From: Fimbriimonas sp. | Lineage (GTDB): Bacteria; Armatimonadota; Fimbriimonadia; Fimbriimonadales; Fimbriimonadaceae | DNA: 64,000 bases | Direction of reading: 5' to 3' | Assembly (NCBI GenBank): GCA_031292555.1 | Contig: JARLGV010000101.1 | Coordinates: 107,651 to 171,650 of the forward strand | In this document: positions 43,182 to 53,142 of the stretch, in pieces | How the letters are laid out: every line of letters starts with the position of its first letter | How positions within the stretch are numbered: the first letter of the stretch is position 1 | The notes under the pieces: generated by a model | Databases searched by the model: none | Seen by the model: only the letters and a program-made list of their open reading frames with translations | Told to the model about the DNA's origin: nothing | Made by a program: the position numbers and the translations under genes

Positions 43182-46100
43182 CTATCCTTTCGTGATCGTT
43201 TCGTCGAGGTTCAGCAGAACGTTGGCGGCTAGGGTGTAGGCAGCTTCGGCAGGAGTTGGAGCGATCTTCTTCGCATCCTTCGGATCGGCGGCATAGCGCG
43301 ATTCCAACTTGGCGACAAGCTGCTCGAGACGGGCCTCCTCCTTGGGGCTTGGATGCCGTCCGGTGCAGGCTCGGAAGCCGTAGGTAAGTCGTTTGTCTTC
43401 CGAAGGGCCGGCATCGATCATCTTCTTGCCAAGCGCACGCGCCGCGACGAAGAGCGCTTGGTCGTTCAAGAGGGCAAGTGCCTGCAACGGCGTGTTGGTG
43501 CGGATCCGGCGGACGGTGCATTCCTCGCGGCTGGTGGCGTCGAACGCCATGAAGCTCGGGTAAGGGGACGAGCGCTTCCAGAAGGTGTAGAGTCCACGCC
43601 GGAGGCCCTCGTGTCCCTTGCTGGTCATCCACTGTTCATCGTTGTAGGGTGTGTCCCAGACTCCGTTCGGCTGGCTGGGATAGACACTTGGCCCGCCGAT
43701 CTTAAGGTTAAGTAAGCCGGCGGCAGCCAACTCGGTGTCCCGAATCATCTCCGCTTCCATTCGGAACCTCGGGCCACGCGCCATGAGGATGTTCTGCGGG
43801 TCTCGCTTCATTAGTTCAGGAGTGGCGCTTGAGGTCTGGCGGTAGGTCGCTGAGGTCACGACCAGGCGGTGGATCGCTTTCATGTCCCAGTTTCGAGCTA
43901 TGAACTCGGTGGCGAGCCAGTCGAGGAGTGCCTGGTTGCTCGGCCTGGCGCCTTGAGTGCCAAAGTCCTCCGATGTCTCCACGATTCCGCGTCCGAAATA
44001 CTGCTCCCAGATTCGGTTTACTTGGACGCGCGCAGTGAGGGGATTGCTCTTGCTCGCGATCCACTCGGCAAGGCCAAGTCGGTTGCTCGGAAGCTGGGGA
44101 TCGGGCGGACCGAATACCGCGGGAGTGCCGGCGGTAACCTGCTCGGCAGTATTGAGGAACTCGCCGCGAACGTGCACGTTCGCGGTAAGTGGACCATGGG
44201 CCGGTTTGTCGCGCATGATCAATGCCGTCGGGATCGCATTCTGAAGCTCGTCCAGCTTCTTTCGAACGTCCTTGAGACGATCGCGCGTTGCCTGGAACGC
44301 AGGACTCATCGACTCGTACGCCGACTTCAGCGTCGCCTCATCTTGAGGCGTGCGGTCGTGCTTTGAGATGAGCGCCTGCACGTTGGCGGGCAGGACCGCG
44401 CGCAGAGGCTGAGAATCGGTCGTGAACGAGAGGCGGAATCGGCCCAACAGGTGGTTCGCGTACTTCGATAGGTGCTCGAGTGTCACCTCTACGTCCTGAT
44501 CGCCATCGTTGGAAATGGGCGATGCGAAGCCGACGACAAGGAAATGCGGCTTGCCGTTTCCCGGGTAGATGGCCCATCCTGATGACGCGTCGTGTCGTAG
44601 GGGAGCGGTTGGGTCGAAGCCTTCCTGGGTGAAGTCGGCGACCGCGTCCTTGAGCGGAACCTCCTTACCGCCGATCTTGAGCGATAGGCCAGTGAGCACG
44701 AAGTTGCTGGCTCGTCCCGGGCCCTTGTTGGGCAATGAAGGGTCAGGCAACGCTTCCAGCCGGATGGCAGTCGCGGCATGCAGATCGAGGCGGCCCTGAA
44801 CCGTATAAGTGTCCTGAGCCGGGTTGTTGCCGGAGATCAGTACGGAGCGATCCGGTTGAACAGTGGCGGCAGCTCCCGATTCCGTCTTGGCAAGCGTAGG
44901 CGTTAGGCTTGTCCATGCCGGCATATGGCCGGCCGAAGCCTCCCAAGCCTCGTAATCAGTCGTCTGAGACTCCCAAATTTGCGCTATCTGGTCAGCGATG
45001 CTCTTCTGTTCGGATTCAAGGCGGATCCTCTCGGCGACTTGCCGGCCGGAGGGGATTGGGATCTCCGATTCGAACCACTTCTCCTCGCTGACGCTCGCCG
45101 ATCCACGGGGCAAAATGACGGAGTTGGAGAAGTATGCGGCGAGCTTGTAGTAGTCCTTCTGGGTGAACGGGTCGTACTTGTGGTTGTGGCATCGGGAGCA
45201 CTGTATCGTTGAACCGAGCCAGACGGTGGAGGTGGTGTTGACGCGGTCGAGGATGACGTTGAAGTGCGCTTCCGCCTGATCGACGCCGCCCTCCAGGTTC
45301 ATCATCGTGTTCCGGTTGAAGCCAGTGGCGACGAGTTGGTCGTACCCCTTGAACGGCAACAAATCTCCCGCCAACTGGTCGATCGTGAACTTGTCGTAGG
45401 GCTCGTTCCGGTTGAAGGCGTCGATCACCCAGTCGCGGTATTTCCAAGCAGTGCGGTTCAGGTCCTTCTCATAGCCGTCGGAGTCGGCATATCGGGCGAG
45501 GTCCAGCCAAGGGCGAGCCTGACGTTCACCGTAGTGCGGCGATGCGAGGAGGCGGTCGACGAGGCGCTCGTAGGCGTCGGGTCGCTTGTCGGCGAGGAAC
45601 GCGTCAATTTCCTTGGGGGAGGGGGGCAGTCCGGTAAGGTCGAGGCTGACGCGCCGGATGAGCGTTTCCTTCGATGCTTCAGGGGAGGGCTTGAGACCGC
45701 TTGCCTCCAGCTTTGCGAGGACGAAAGCGTCGATCGGGTTTCGGATCCATTTGGCTTGGCGCACGACGGGGATCGACGGTCGGACAGGACGGATGTAGGC
45801 CCAGTGGCGTACGGTGTCGGCCCCCGCGATGTTCGCCCCTTGCTCGATCCAGGTCCGGATGGTGTCGATCTGGGCCTTGGTGAGGGGTTGGAACCCCATC
45901 GGCATCTGCGGCTTTCCGCCGCCTCCGGTGATGCGTACGATGAGCAGCGATTCCTCCGGCTTGCCTGGGACCACCGTCTTTCCGCTGATCCCGCCCTTGA
46001 TCGCGTTAGCCGCCACGCTCAGATCAAGCTTGGCGGCCGCATCCTTGCCGGCATGGCAAGAAGCGCAGTGCGCCTTGAAGATTGGGGCAACGTCGGTTGC

Positions 46101-46193
46101 GTACTGGACCTTTGGAGGCTGGGGACCGTTGGCGAGCAGGAACCCGAGCGGCGATACCGCAAACACCCCCGCGACCCATCGACCGGTATTCAT
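43182..46193 (-). CDS. PSCyt1-DUF1549-DUF1553 protein with an added central domain
   Basis: 1003 residues from ATG 46193 with a signal peptide ([18 protein letters not shown]). The c-type heme motif is CASCH in [11 protein letters not shown], then DUF1549 ([14 protein letters not shown]...[24 protein letters not shown]) and DUF1553 ([33 protein letters not shown]). Unlike the other copy it carries a ~150-residue beta-rich insert between them (about 455-600: [18 protein letters not shown]...[21 protein letters not shown]), resembling a carbohydrate-binding jelly roll. A TATCCT (46201-46206) ends 7 nt before the ATG, without a ribosome binding site. Confidence 0.92.
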   Translation of the reverse strand: MNTGRWVAGVFAVSPLGFLLANGPQPPKVQYATDVAPIFKAHCASCHAGKDAAAKLDLSVAANAIKGGISGKTVVPGKPEESLLIVRITGGGGKPQMPMGFQPLTKAQIDTIRTWIEQGANIAGADTVRHWAYIRPVRPSIPVVRQAKWIRNPIDAFVLAKLEASGLKPSPEASKETLIRRVSLDLTGLPPSPKEIDAFLADKRPDAYERLVDRLLASPHYGERQARPWLDLARYADSDGYEKDLNRTAWKYRDWVIDAFNRNEPYDKFTIDQLAGDLLPFKGYDQLVATGFNRNTMMNLEGGVDQAEAHFNVILDRVNTTSTVWLGSTIQCSRCHNHKYDPFTQKDYYKLAAYFSNSVILPRGSASVSEEKWFESEIPIPSGRQVAERIRLESEQKSIADQIAQIWESQTTDYEAWEASAGHMPAWTSLTPTLAKTESGAAATVQPDRSVLISGNNPAQDTYTVQGRLDLHAATAIRLEALPDPSLPNKGPGRASNFVLTGLSLKIGGKEVPLKDAVADFTQEGFDPTAPLRHDASSGWAIYPGNGKPHFLVVGFASPISNDGDQDVEVTLEHLSKYANHLLGRFRLSFTTDSQPLRAVLPANVQALISKHDRTPQDEATLKSAYESMSPAFQATRDRLKDVRKKLDELQNAIPTALIMRDKPAHGPLTANVHVRGEFLNTAEQVTAGTPAVFGPPDPQLPSNRLGLAEWIASKSNPLTARVQVNRIWEQYFGRGIVETSEDFGTQGARPSNQALLDWLATEFIARNWDMKAIHRLVVTSATYRQTSSATPELMKRDPQNILMARGPRFRMEAEMIRDTELAAAGLLNLKIGGPSVYPSQPNGVWDTPYNDEQWMTSKGHEGLRRGLYTFWKRSSPYPSFMAFDATSREECTVRRIRTNTPLQALALLNDQALFVAARALGKKMIDAGPSEDKRLTYGFRACTGRHPSPKEEARLEQLVAKLESRYAADPKDAKKIAPTPAEAAYTLAANVLLNLDETITKG

Positions 46194-46206
46194 ACCGGAT
46201 AGGATA
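46183..46206 (-). promoter_or_regulatory. Start-codon palindrome and -10 of the 1003-residue cytochrome gene
   Basis: CCGGTATTCATACCGG (46183-46198) is a perfect 7-bp inverted repeat that contains the ATG of the gene. TATCCT (46201-46206) lies just upstream on the coding strand. The palindrome could be an operator or hide the start in a hairpin. Confidence 0.4.
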
Positions 46207-46274
46207 CGATGCTGAACCACCTGGACAGAAGAGGTGAGAGCAAATTCCGGGTTCAAATCGGGTTGGTCGGTTTC

Positions 46275-46829
46275 TTAACCTGCTTCGGGGCAATATAGAC
46301 GGTACACGTCGGAGAGTCGCGGGTCAGGGAAATTGTTGGATTCAATGTCGGCGATCAATGAGGCGAGGGCTTGGGCTGCGAAGGCGGCCTCTTCGACGCC
46401 GAGGATTCCTTCACGGATGGCGAGGGCGAACTCGTCACCGTCCAGTACGCGGTAAGCCAGACCTTCGTCGATCTCGACGTCGAGGAAAATATCGCGGACG
46501 ATAACGGCGTCCTCGTCGGTCTTGCAGTAGGTCGTGATGTCGGCGAGCCACCACGAGTGAGATTTGTAACCCATCGAGAACTGCAGGTTCCGGTCAAGGA
46601 AGTAGACGATGATCCAATTCTCATCCGACCCGGCGGATGGAAGTTCGACGATGGTGTGGTCGTCATGCCAGTGGCACCGGTTTGGCGATTCGCCGGCGAG
46701 CTTCTCGCTCAGGTAAGAGGCGATGACCTCCGGCGAGTTCAGGCGTAGATCGGCGGGGTAGCCGCAAGGTCCACCGTGCTCGCGGCCGACTTTGTGCCAG
46801 ACGATGCGAGCAGGACGCGATTGGACCAT
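46275..46829 (-). CDS. DUF402-like protein
   Basis: 184 residues from ATG 46829. The C-terminal half (about 95-165) reads VRDIFLDVEIDEGLAYRVLD, then GDEFALAIREGILGVEEAAF, the acidic YVDV/LD-DE pattern of DUF402 (phosphatase-like proteins with a metal-binding acidic cluster). The N-terminal half has IVELPSAGSDENWIIVYFLD. No signal peptide. TATGCT (46836-46841) ends 6 nt before the ATG. Divergent from hypB. Family assignment is by pattern only. Confidence 0.55.
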   Translation of the reverse strand: MVQSRPARIVWHKVGREHGGPCGYPADLRLNSPEVIASYLSEKLAGESPNRCHWHDDHTIVELPSAGSDENWIIVYFLDRNLQFSMGYKSHSWWLADITTYCKTDEDAVIVRDIFLDVEIDEGLAYRVLDGDEFALAIREGILGVEEAAFAAQALASLIADIESNNFPDPRLSDVYRLYCPEAG

Positions 46830-46870
46830 TTGCGGAGCATACACGTCCGAGTAGTGGGGAAGATCTCACT

Positions 46871-47554
46871 ATGGAAAAGCCATCGACCAGATTGAGGAGC
46901 ACACTGGATATCGGAAAGGCGGTCCTTGCGAAGAACCAAGGGCTCGCGGATCGGCTCAGAGAGGATTTCCGGCAGCGCGGGATCTTCGTCATGAACGTCG
47001 TATCCTCCCCCGGATCGGGGAAGACCGAATTGCTGGCTCGCACGCTCGATCGGCTCTCGGTCGAGATGCGGATCGGCGTGATCGTCGGCGACCTCGCGAC
47101 CGACAACGACGCCGCTCGCCTGGCGAATCGGGGCGCTCCCGTGCTTCAAGTCAACACGGACGGCTACTGCCATCTGGAAGCCAACATGATCCGCGAGGCC
47201 GCGGACTCGCTTGGTTTGGACGGCTTGGAACTTTTGATTATCGAGAACGTTGGGAATCTTGTTTGCCCAAGCACCCACGACCTCGGCGAAGATCTCCGCG
47301 TGGTGCTCCTCAGCGTGACGGAAGGGGAAGACAAGCCCCTCAAGTATCCCGGCATCTTCAAAAGTTCTGGGATCGCCCTGCTAACGAAGTGCGACCTGAT
47401 CGATGCGGTGGGTTTCGATCTCGATTCTGCGCTTCTGAATATCAGGAACGTTGCCCCCCAAGCACGCATTCTCGAAACCTCCGCCCGTTCGAGCCAAGGC
47501 CTCGACGACTGGTGCCAATGGGTCCGCGACGCGGTCGCAGCAAAGAAGGGGTGA
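46871..47554 (+). CDS. hypB: Hydrogenase nickel incorporation GTPase HypB
   Basis: 227-residue SIMIBI-class GTPase that inserts nickel into the [NiFe] hydrogenase large subunit. The P-loop SSPGSGKTE is at about 45-53, switch residues lie in GDLATDNDA, the metal site CHLEA (Cys and His) is at about 100, and the guanine-specifying LLTKCDLID (TKCD) at about 178. It lacks the His-rich N-terminal nickel store seen in some HypB proteins. GGGGAAG precedes the ATG. It faces the hypFCDE genes and ends 23 nt before the hypE stop. Its usual partner HypA is not in the window. Confidence 0.95.
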   Translation: MEKPSTRLRSTLDIGKAVLAKNQGLADRLREDFRQRGIFVMNVVSSPGSGKTELLARTLDRLSVEMRIGVIVGDLATDNDAARLANRGAPVLQVNTDGYCHLEANMIREAADSLGLDGLELLIIENVGNLVCPSTHDLGEDLRVVLLSVTEGEDKPLKYPGIFKSSGIALLTKCDLIDAVGFDLDSALLNIRNVAPQARILETSARSSQGLDDWCQWVRDAVAAKKG

Positions 47555-47577
47555 GGGGCGTCGACCCGCTCCCTGCC

Positions 47578-48618
47578 CTAGCAAATTCTAGGGAGCTGCT
47601 CGCCGCTTAGGAGGTCGAGGACTCGCTCGACGCCGATTTGGGTCTTCAGGGTGACTCTGGCCCGGCCTTCTCGAACGGTTCCGATACGCACAGTTCCAGA
47701 AGACACGCTGAAGCGTCGCATGATCGATATGGCCCTATCGGCTTGGTCGTCAGGAACGAATGCGATGAACCGGCCCTCGCACGCGACGTACAACGGATCC
47801 AGGCCGAGCAGTTCACAGATCCCGCGGACGTCCTCGGTGACCGGAACCGCGTCTTCGGATACCGCGATCCCAAAGCCGGAATCCCGAGAGATCTCGTTCA
47901 GCACCGTCGCCAAGCCGCCTCGCGTCGCGTCCCGCATGCAGTGGACGTCGATCCCTTCGTCGATTAGAGCGAGCGCGGACAGGTGAACGGATGCGGCATC
48001 GCTTTCGATGGGCGAATTCAACTCAAGGCCCTCGCGGGCAGTCATGATCGCGGCGCCGTGACGTCCAACGTCGCCGCTCAGCAAGATCGCGTCTCCCGGG
48101 CGAACCGATGTCGGACCGATCGGTGTGTTCGCGATCACTTCCCCGATTCCCGTTGTCGAGATGTACAGCCCATCCGCCTTGCCGCGCTCGACGACCTTGG
48201 TGTCGCCCGTCACGATCGGCACGCCGGCCTCAGACGCCGCATTCTGCATGCTCCTCACAACCTCTCGGAGGTCATCCACCGATAGCCCTTCCTCCAGGAT
48301 GAAGGACGCCGAAAGGGCGATGGGTCTGGCCCCGGCCATCGCCAGATCGTTCACCGTGCCGTGCACCGCCAAGGAACCGATGTCTCCCCCGGGAAACCGC
48401 CAAGGAGTCACGACGAACGCGTCGGTAGTTATCGCGAGCTTGCCATTGCCCTGGATCACGGATGCGTCGTGCCGGTTGGCCAGCGCCTCATTGGCGAAGG
48501 CAGACAGGAAGACCGATTCGATGAGCCGTTGCGACATTCTTCCTCCTCCACCGTGTGCGATCTGAATGATGTCGTGACGGGCAAGGGGGACGGGGCATTG
48601 AATCTCGAATTCGCTCAT
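47578..48618 (-). CDS. hypE: Hydrogenase maturation protein HypE
   Basis: 346 residues, PurM-like. It dehydrates a thiocarboxamide on its C-terminal Cys to thiocyanate, supplying the cyanide ligands of the Fe(CN)2CO centre. Seen are HGGGGR (ATP-binding region), [56 protein letters not shown], and the essential C terminus PRIC. The start at 48618 overlaps the hypD stop (ATGA). Last gene of hypFCDE. Confidence 0.96.
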   Translation of the reverse strand: MSEFEIQCPVPLARHDIIQIAHGGGGRMSQRLIESVFLSAFANEALANRHDASVIQGNGKLAITTDAFVVTPWRFPGGDIGSLAVHGTVNDLAMAGARPIALSASFILEEGLSVDDLREVVRSMQNAASEAGVPIVTGDTKVVERGKADGLYISTTGIGEVIANTPIGPTSVRPGDAILLSGDVGRHGAAIMTAREGLELNSPIESDAASVHLSALALIDEGIDVHCMRDATRGGLATVLNEISRDSGFGIAVSEDAVPVTEDVRGICELLGLDPLYVACEGRFIAFVPDDQADRAISIMRRFSVSSGTVRIGTVREGRARVTLKTQIGVERVLDLLSGEQLPRIC

Positions 48619-49718
48619 TGGACGGGGATCTCCACCATCGGACGATATCGGTAGTAGGCCGCGCAGGCGCCTTCGTTGGACACCATCGGCGCACCAAGCG
48701 GGTTCTCGGGAGTGCATCGCGAACCGAAGGCAGGGCAGGCATCAGGCTTAAGCATCCCTCGCAATACGTCGGCAGCAAGGCACTCGGAGGCCGGCTCGCG
48801 CGAGTCCGTCTCAAGCCCGAACCGACGTGTTGCATCGAACTCCCGATAGGAGTGCCGCAAACGGTAACCACTTTTTGGAATGACACCAAGACCGCGCCAG
48901 GCTTGATCGGCAACCTCGAAAACTCCTTCGACCAAATCGAGCGCCCGCCGGTTGCCGTCCGAACGAACCGCTCGGGCGTAGGCGTTCTCGGCCTCCGCGT
49001 GTCCGGCTTCGAGTTGACGGACGCATGCGAGCACGCCGAACAGAATGTCAGCCGGCTCGAACCCGGTCACGACCATCGGTACCCTAAATTGATGGGCGAG
49101 TCGTTCGTAGTCGGCCATACCGGTTACGGCGCATACGTGGCCGGCGGCAAGGAAGCCCTGAATTCGGTTGTCGGGTGCGCCGAGGATCGCCTCAATCGCG
49201 GGCGGGACAAGGACATGTGCGACGAGTACGGTGAAATTCGATAGCCCTCGATCGGCGGCGGTCCGAACGGCCAGCGCATTGGCAGGAGCGGTAGTTTCGA
49301 ATCCGACCGCGAAAAAGACGAACTGCCGGTCAGGCTCTTTGGCAGCAAGGTTGACGGCGTCCAGCGGTGAGTAGACGATGCGAACGTCGCCTCCCAGTGC
49401 CCGGGTGCGTAGCAGGTCGGTCGACGATCCGGGTACTCGGAGCATGTCACCGAACGAGCAAATCGTGAACCCAGGCTTTCGAGCGAGGTCGATCGCCTGA
49501 TCGATTCGCCCCATCGGAGTGACGCATACCGGGCAACCGGGTCCGTGAACCAGTTCCACTCCTTCGGGCAGGAGCTGGTCAATTCCATACCGCACGATCG
49601 CGTGGGTCTGGCCCCCGCATATCTCCATGAGAGTCCAAGGACGAGTCACGGTGGCACGGATCGCCTCGGCATAGCGGTGAACGAGGGCGGAGTCCCGATA
49701 CTCGTCGAGGTATCTCAC
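48615..49718 (-). CDS. hypD: Hydrogenase maturation protein HypD
   Basis: 367 residues. This iron-sulfur scaffold assembles Fe(CN)2CO with HypC. Conserved cysteine motifs: [11 protein letters not shown] (about 32-41), [10 protein letters not shown] (about 59-68), [10 protein letters not shown], and a C-terminal cluster ([39 protein letters not shown]) carrying the [4Fe-4S] ligands. The start at 49718 overlaps the hypC stop (ATGA). Confidence 0.96.
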   Translation of the reverse strand: MRYLDEYRDSALVHRYAEAIRATVTRPWTLMEICGGQTHAIVRYGIDQLLPEGVELVHGPGCPVCVTPMGRIDQAIDLARKPGFTICSFGDMLRVPGSSTDLLRTRALGGDVRIVYSPLDAVNLAAKEPDRQFVFFAVGFETTAPANALAVRTAADRGLSNFTVLVAHVLVPPAIEAILGAPDNRIQGFLAAGHVCAVTGMADYERLAHQFRVPMVVTGFEPADILFGVLACVRQLEAGHAEAENAYARAVRSDGNRRALDLVEGVFEVADQAWRGLGVIPKSGYRLRHSYREFDATRRFGLETDSREPASECLAADVLRGMLKPDACPAFGSRCTPENPLGAPMVSNEGACAAYYRYRPMVEIPVQ

Positions 49719-49969
49719 GGGGGCGCCTCGCCGATATCCCCCGCCTCGCCAATCTGTTCGAGATATTCGAAGACGGTTTTCGCCTCCTCCTCATCGATCC
49801 GGCTGATTGCGACCCCGACATGGACGAGCACGTAGTCCCCCGGTTCGGCCTCGGGGACAAACGCAACGTTGACTTCTCGTAGAACGGTTCCGAACTTGAC
49901 GATCGCCATCCGTTCAAGGGGCGATCGCTCGTCGATCGACTCGACGCGTCCTGGAATCGCTAAACACAT
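49715..49969 (-). CDS. hypC: Hydrogenase maturation chaperone HypC
   Basis: 84 residues beginning [13 protein letters not shown], where the N-terminal Cys2 binds the Fe(CN)2CO unit, and containing [18 protein letters not shown], the family C-terminal signature. It is an OB-fold chaperone working with HypD. The start is fixed by the MCLAIPG motif. A longer frame upstream runs into hypF and is ignored. The gap from hypF is 29 nt. Confidence 0.95.
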   Translation of the reverse strand: MCLAIPGRVESIDERSPLERMAIVKFGTVLREVNVAFVPEAEPGDYVLVHVGVAISRIDEEEAKTVFEYLEQIGEAGDIGEAPP

Positions 49970-49998
49970 TTCGACATTCCTCCATGCGATGCCGATCC

Positions 49999-52293
49999 TT
50001 AGGTCAGTAGCCGTATTTTTCGCGTGACGGCGACCGCCTGACCGAAGGCGATGCCTCCGTCGTTCGGCGGAATCCTTCGATGACCGTAAGGGGTGAACCC
50101 CGCGTGCTTCAATCGGTTCCAGACACCGAGCGTCAGCCGCCGGTTTTGGAAGCATCCACCGGTTAAGACGACCTGCTCGAAACCGAGTTCTTGAGCCACG
50201 AGGAGCACTCCTTCAGACAGCGCTTCGTGAAACCTCGCCGACCGGACGCCAAGCGGCTCCGACGATTGTGCCATGGCGACCAGAGCGGGGCCCCAATCGA
50301 GTTCGACGGTATCGCCGGTTCGATGGATCTCAATCGGGTAGGGATCGGCGGAGATGCCTTCAGAAATGCCTTCAAAACGCATTGCCGCATCGCCTTCGAA
50401 TCGAGAACGGACGAAACCGGCGCCCAACGCGGCGGCGGCATCGAACAAGCGGCCTGCACTAGTCGTGCTCACGCAACGAGCGCCGGATTGAAGAAGTTGG
50501 ACGATGCGTGGATCGGAATCCATCAAGAGGATCTGGGCAACCGTCAAGCCCTCCTTGCCAAGGGCGGCAAACAGTGCCCCGTAGGCCGACCGCCATCCCT
50601 CATGGGCCGCGATTTCACCGCCAGGCAGAAAGAACGGTCGAAGGTGACCGATCCGTCTGGCTTCGCTTCCGTCGACCGTGAAGAACTCCCCGCCCCAGAC
50701 CGATCCGTCAGTCCCGTACCCGGTACCGTCCCAGGACACTGCCAGCACCGGACCGGAGAGCTCGTTCTCAACGATGCATGCCACGGCATGGGCAAGGTGA
50801 TGCTGAACCGCGGTCAGTGGTAAGCCCGATTCGCGGGCCATGAGCGTGGAGGCGTAATCGGGGTGAAGGTCGTGGGCGATCGCGGCGACTTGTAGTTCGA
50901 ACAGATTTGGGATGTCGCGGGCTTCGTCTTCCAAGCGCGTACGCGTGTCGGCGTTGTCGAGATCGCCGATGTGTTGGCCAACTACGATGGAGCCACTGAG
51001 GCTGACCGCGATCGACGATTTGACGTGTGCCCCCATCGCCAGCAAGCCAGGCTTAGCTTCTTCCAGCGGGAACGGAAGAGGAGCATATCCTCTGGCACGG
51101 CGCATCGCCATCGTGCCTTGGGGCATGACGCGGACAATCGAATCATCGACCGGCCGCAGGATTGGGCGGTTATGCACAAGCAGCAGGTCGGCGAGGTTGC
51201 TGAACCGTATGAGGGCCTCTCGCTCGTTGATGCATATCGGTTCCTCGCTGAGGTTTCCGCTTGTGGCCACCAAGGGGACTCCGATCGCCTCTAGCAGAAG
51301 GTGGTGAATGGGCGAATAGGGAAGCATCAATCCAACGTTCGGGTTGGCGGGGGCGACCGAGGGCGCCAGGCCGGATTTCTGCGAAGTGACGATAACGATC
51401 GGACATTCGGGGCCGGTCAGCGCCCGTTCCTCATCGGGACTCAGTTTGGCCAGTCGTCGTGCCACCTCAATTGTCGGGACCATGACCGCCATCGGTTTCG
51501 ACTCGCGGTGCTTCCGGGCACGTAGCCGAACGACTGCCTCCTCGTCGTCGGCTCGGACGACGAGGTGGAACCCACCGATCCCTTTGACTGCGACGATCTG
51601 CCCACTCCGAATCGCTGCTGCGGCCCCGGTAAGCGCCTCGTCGAAGCGAGACACGACCCAGCCGTCGGGATCCCAAAGCTCAAGGTGCGGCCCGCAGACC
51701 GGGCAGGCGATCGGTTGGGCGTGGAAGCGTCGGTCGGCTGGGTCCCGGTACTCGGCGAGACAGTCGGGACACATGTTGAATCCGGCCATCGAAGTGTTCG
51801 GGCGATCATAGGGAAGGCCGGATATGATGCTGTAGCGTGGGCCACAATGAGTGCAATTCGTGAAGGGATAGCGGTACCGCCGATTCGACGGATCGCTTAT
51901 CTCCTCCAGGCACTTCGGACAGGTGGCAATGTCAGGGAGGATAGTTGCCGTCACGGGGCCGGTCCGTTCGCTCTCCAGAATCTCGAACCGATCGCAAATT
52001 TGAGGGGCAAGTCGGATCGACTCGAGTCCCGCCAGATAGGCAGGCGAAGGAAGTTCCGTGCGAAGCCGATGTTCGAATTGAGCAAGGCCGCCTTCTTCGC
52101 CTTGGATCTCGATCGTTGCCCCCTGGGCCGAGTTTGAGACGGAACCGACAATGCCCATCTCCCTCGCCAGCCGATAGACGAAAGGCCGGAATCCGACGCC
52201 CTGTACGCATCCCCATGCATTCAATCTCAGACGCCGAGTGCTTGCCGTTGCATGCCCATTTTCGAGTGTTCCTTCGTAGGGATCCTTCGACAT
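49999..52293 (-). CDS. hypF: Carbamoyltransferase HypF
   Basis: 764 residues. Makes the carbamoyl group on HypE that becomes cyanide. The acylphosphatase domain is first (about 20-105: AWGCVQGVGFRPFVYRLARE). A double zinc-finger follows, with CX2C pairs CPKC, CTHC, CPDC and CPVC (about 124-200). The YrdC-like domain (about 215-400, VAVKGIGGFHLVVRADDEEAV) and the Kae1-like carbamoyltransferase domain (about 420-750, HHLAHAVACIVEN with the metal-binding His, SWDGTGYGTDG, VLTGGCFQNRRL) complete it. First gene of hypFCDE, divergent from hdrCBA-mvhDGA. Confidence 0.96.
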   Translation of the reverse strand: MSKDPYEGTLENGHATASTRRLRLNAWGCVQGVGFRPFVYRLAREMGIVGSVSNSAQGATIEIQGEEGGLAQFEHRLRTELPSPAYLAGLESIRLAPQICDRFEILESERTGPVTATILPDIATCPKCLEEISDPSNRRYRYPFTNCTHCGPRYSIISGLPYDRPNTSMAGFNMCPDCLAEYRDPADRRFHAQPIACPVCGPHLELWDPDGWVVSRFDEALTGAAAAIRSGQIVAVKGIGGFHLVVRADDEEAVVRLRARKHRESKPMAVMVPTIEVARRLAKLSPDEERALTGPECPIVIVTSQKSGLAPSVAPANPNVGLMLPYSPIHHLLLEAIGVPLVATSGNLSEEPICINEREALIRFSNLADLLLVHNRPILRPVDDSIVRVMPQGTMAMRRARGYAPLPFPLEEAKPGLLAMGAHVKSSIAVSLSGSIVVGQHIGDLDNADTRTRLEDEARDIPNLFELQVAAIAHDLHPDYASTLMARESGLPLTAVQHHLAHAVACIVENELSGPVLAVSWDGTGYGTDGSVWGGEFFTVDGSEARRIGHLRPFFLPGGEIAAHEGWRSAYGALFAALGKEGLTVAQILLMDSDPRIVQLLQSGARCVSTTSAGRLFDAAAALGAGFVRSRFEGDAAMRFEGISEGISADPYPIEIHRTGDTVELDWGPALVAMAQSSEPLGVRSARFHEALSEGVLLVAQELGFEQVVLTGGCFQNRRLTLGVWNRLKHAGFTPYGHRRIPPNDGGIAFGQAVAVTRKIRLLT

Positions 52294-52548
52294 AAAACCT
52301 GCCTATGACTAACTCGCTTTCCTGAGTTTAGACGGAGTTTCGAATCAGCCAAAAATCCCGGGAACCTCGTTGAAGCGGTCCGTCTAACTTCTTAAAGATA
52401 GACCACTATCTTCACATATTGAGCACTCGGTGGCGGACCAATGTGGATCTGCCGGGAATGCAGCGAGCGATAGAGCCCTTGCGCTCTTGACCGTCAGTGA
52501 TCGAGGCGCCACGGCTCCTTCAACGTTGAGGAGTGCGGGAGCACAAAG
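52294..52548. promoter_or_regulatory. Divergent regulatory region between hypF and hdrC with an 18-bp palindrome
   Basis: The 255-nt gap must carry promoters for both maturation and hydrogenase operons. It contains AAGATAGACCACTATCTT (52395-52412), a perfect 7-bp inverted repeat with a 4-nt centre that looks like a dimeric regulator site. No clear -35/-10 pair was identified. GGGAG precedes the hdrC start. Confidence 0.5.
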
Positions 52549-53142
52549 ATGTCTTCGATTCAACGGCAGATTCGGTTCGAAAGTGACCGGGATCCAGGCT
52601 TTGCAGACGAGATCCGTGCGATGCCCGGTTGCGAGCTAATCGACCGCTGCATTCAGTGTGCTACTTGTTCAGGCGTATGCCCAGTCTCCACGTACATGGA
52701 ACTGACGCCGCGACGCATCATCGAGTTGACGCGCAACGGATTCAAGCAAGACGTACTGAATGCCAACACGATCTGGATCTGCACGAGCTGCTACGAGTGT
52801 CAGGTGGAGTGCCCCAAGGAAATCGGCATTACTGACGTCATGTATGCGCTCAAGACGAAGGCTATTCAGGCCGGCGTCGAGCCCAAGCACCTCGGGCCGC
52901 CGGTTCTGTTCAAGGAGTTCTACAACATGGTCCGTAAAACCGGGCGCATGTCGGAGACCCAGCTTGCCGTGCGGTCGTTCATCAAATCGAATCCGATGCA
53001 GATGTGGGGGATGAAGTGGCTCGGGCTCCGACTTTTGAAGACCGGCCGCTTCTCGGTCAAGTTGGAGCACATGCCCAAACCCTCGGTTCTCCACACCGCT
53101 CTTGATCACGCCGACCGCATCGACGGACGGAGGGCCAAATGA
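52549..53142 (+). CDS. hdrC: Heterodisulfide reductase subunit C-like iron-sulfur protein
   Basis: 197 residues with two [4Fe-4S] motifs: CIQCATCSGVCP (about 34-45) and CTSCYECQVECP (about 77-88). It relays electrons between HdrA and HdrB. It is larger than archaeal HdrC, like other bacterial forms, because of a ~100-residue C-terminal helical extension. It overlaps hdrB by 4 nt (ATGA). First gene of the seven-gene hydrogenase operon. Confidence 0.93.
   Translation: MSSIQRQIRFESDRDPGFADEIRAMPGCELIDRCIQCATCSGVCPVSTYMELTPRRIIELTRNGFKQDVLNANTIWICTSCYECQVECPKEIGITDVMYALKTKAIQAGVEPKHLGPPVLFKEFYNMVRKTGRMSETQLAVRSFIKSNPMQMWGMKWLGLRLLKTGRFSVKLEHMPKPSVLHTALDHADRIDGRRAK

Noticed and set aside
45264..46202. 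312-codon plus-strand frame opposite the cytochrome gene
   Set aside because: Mirror of the DUF1549 coding region; no domain, signal or start site of its own.
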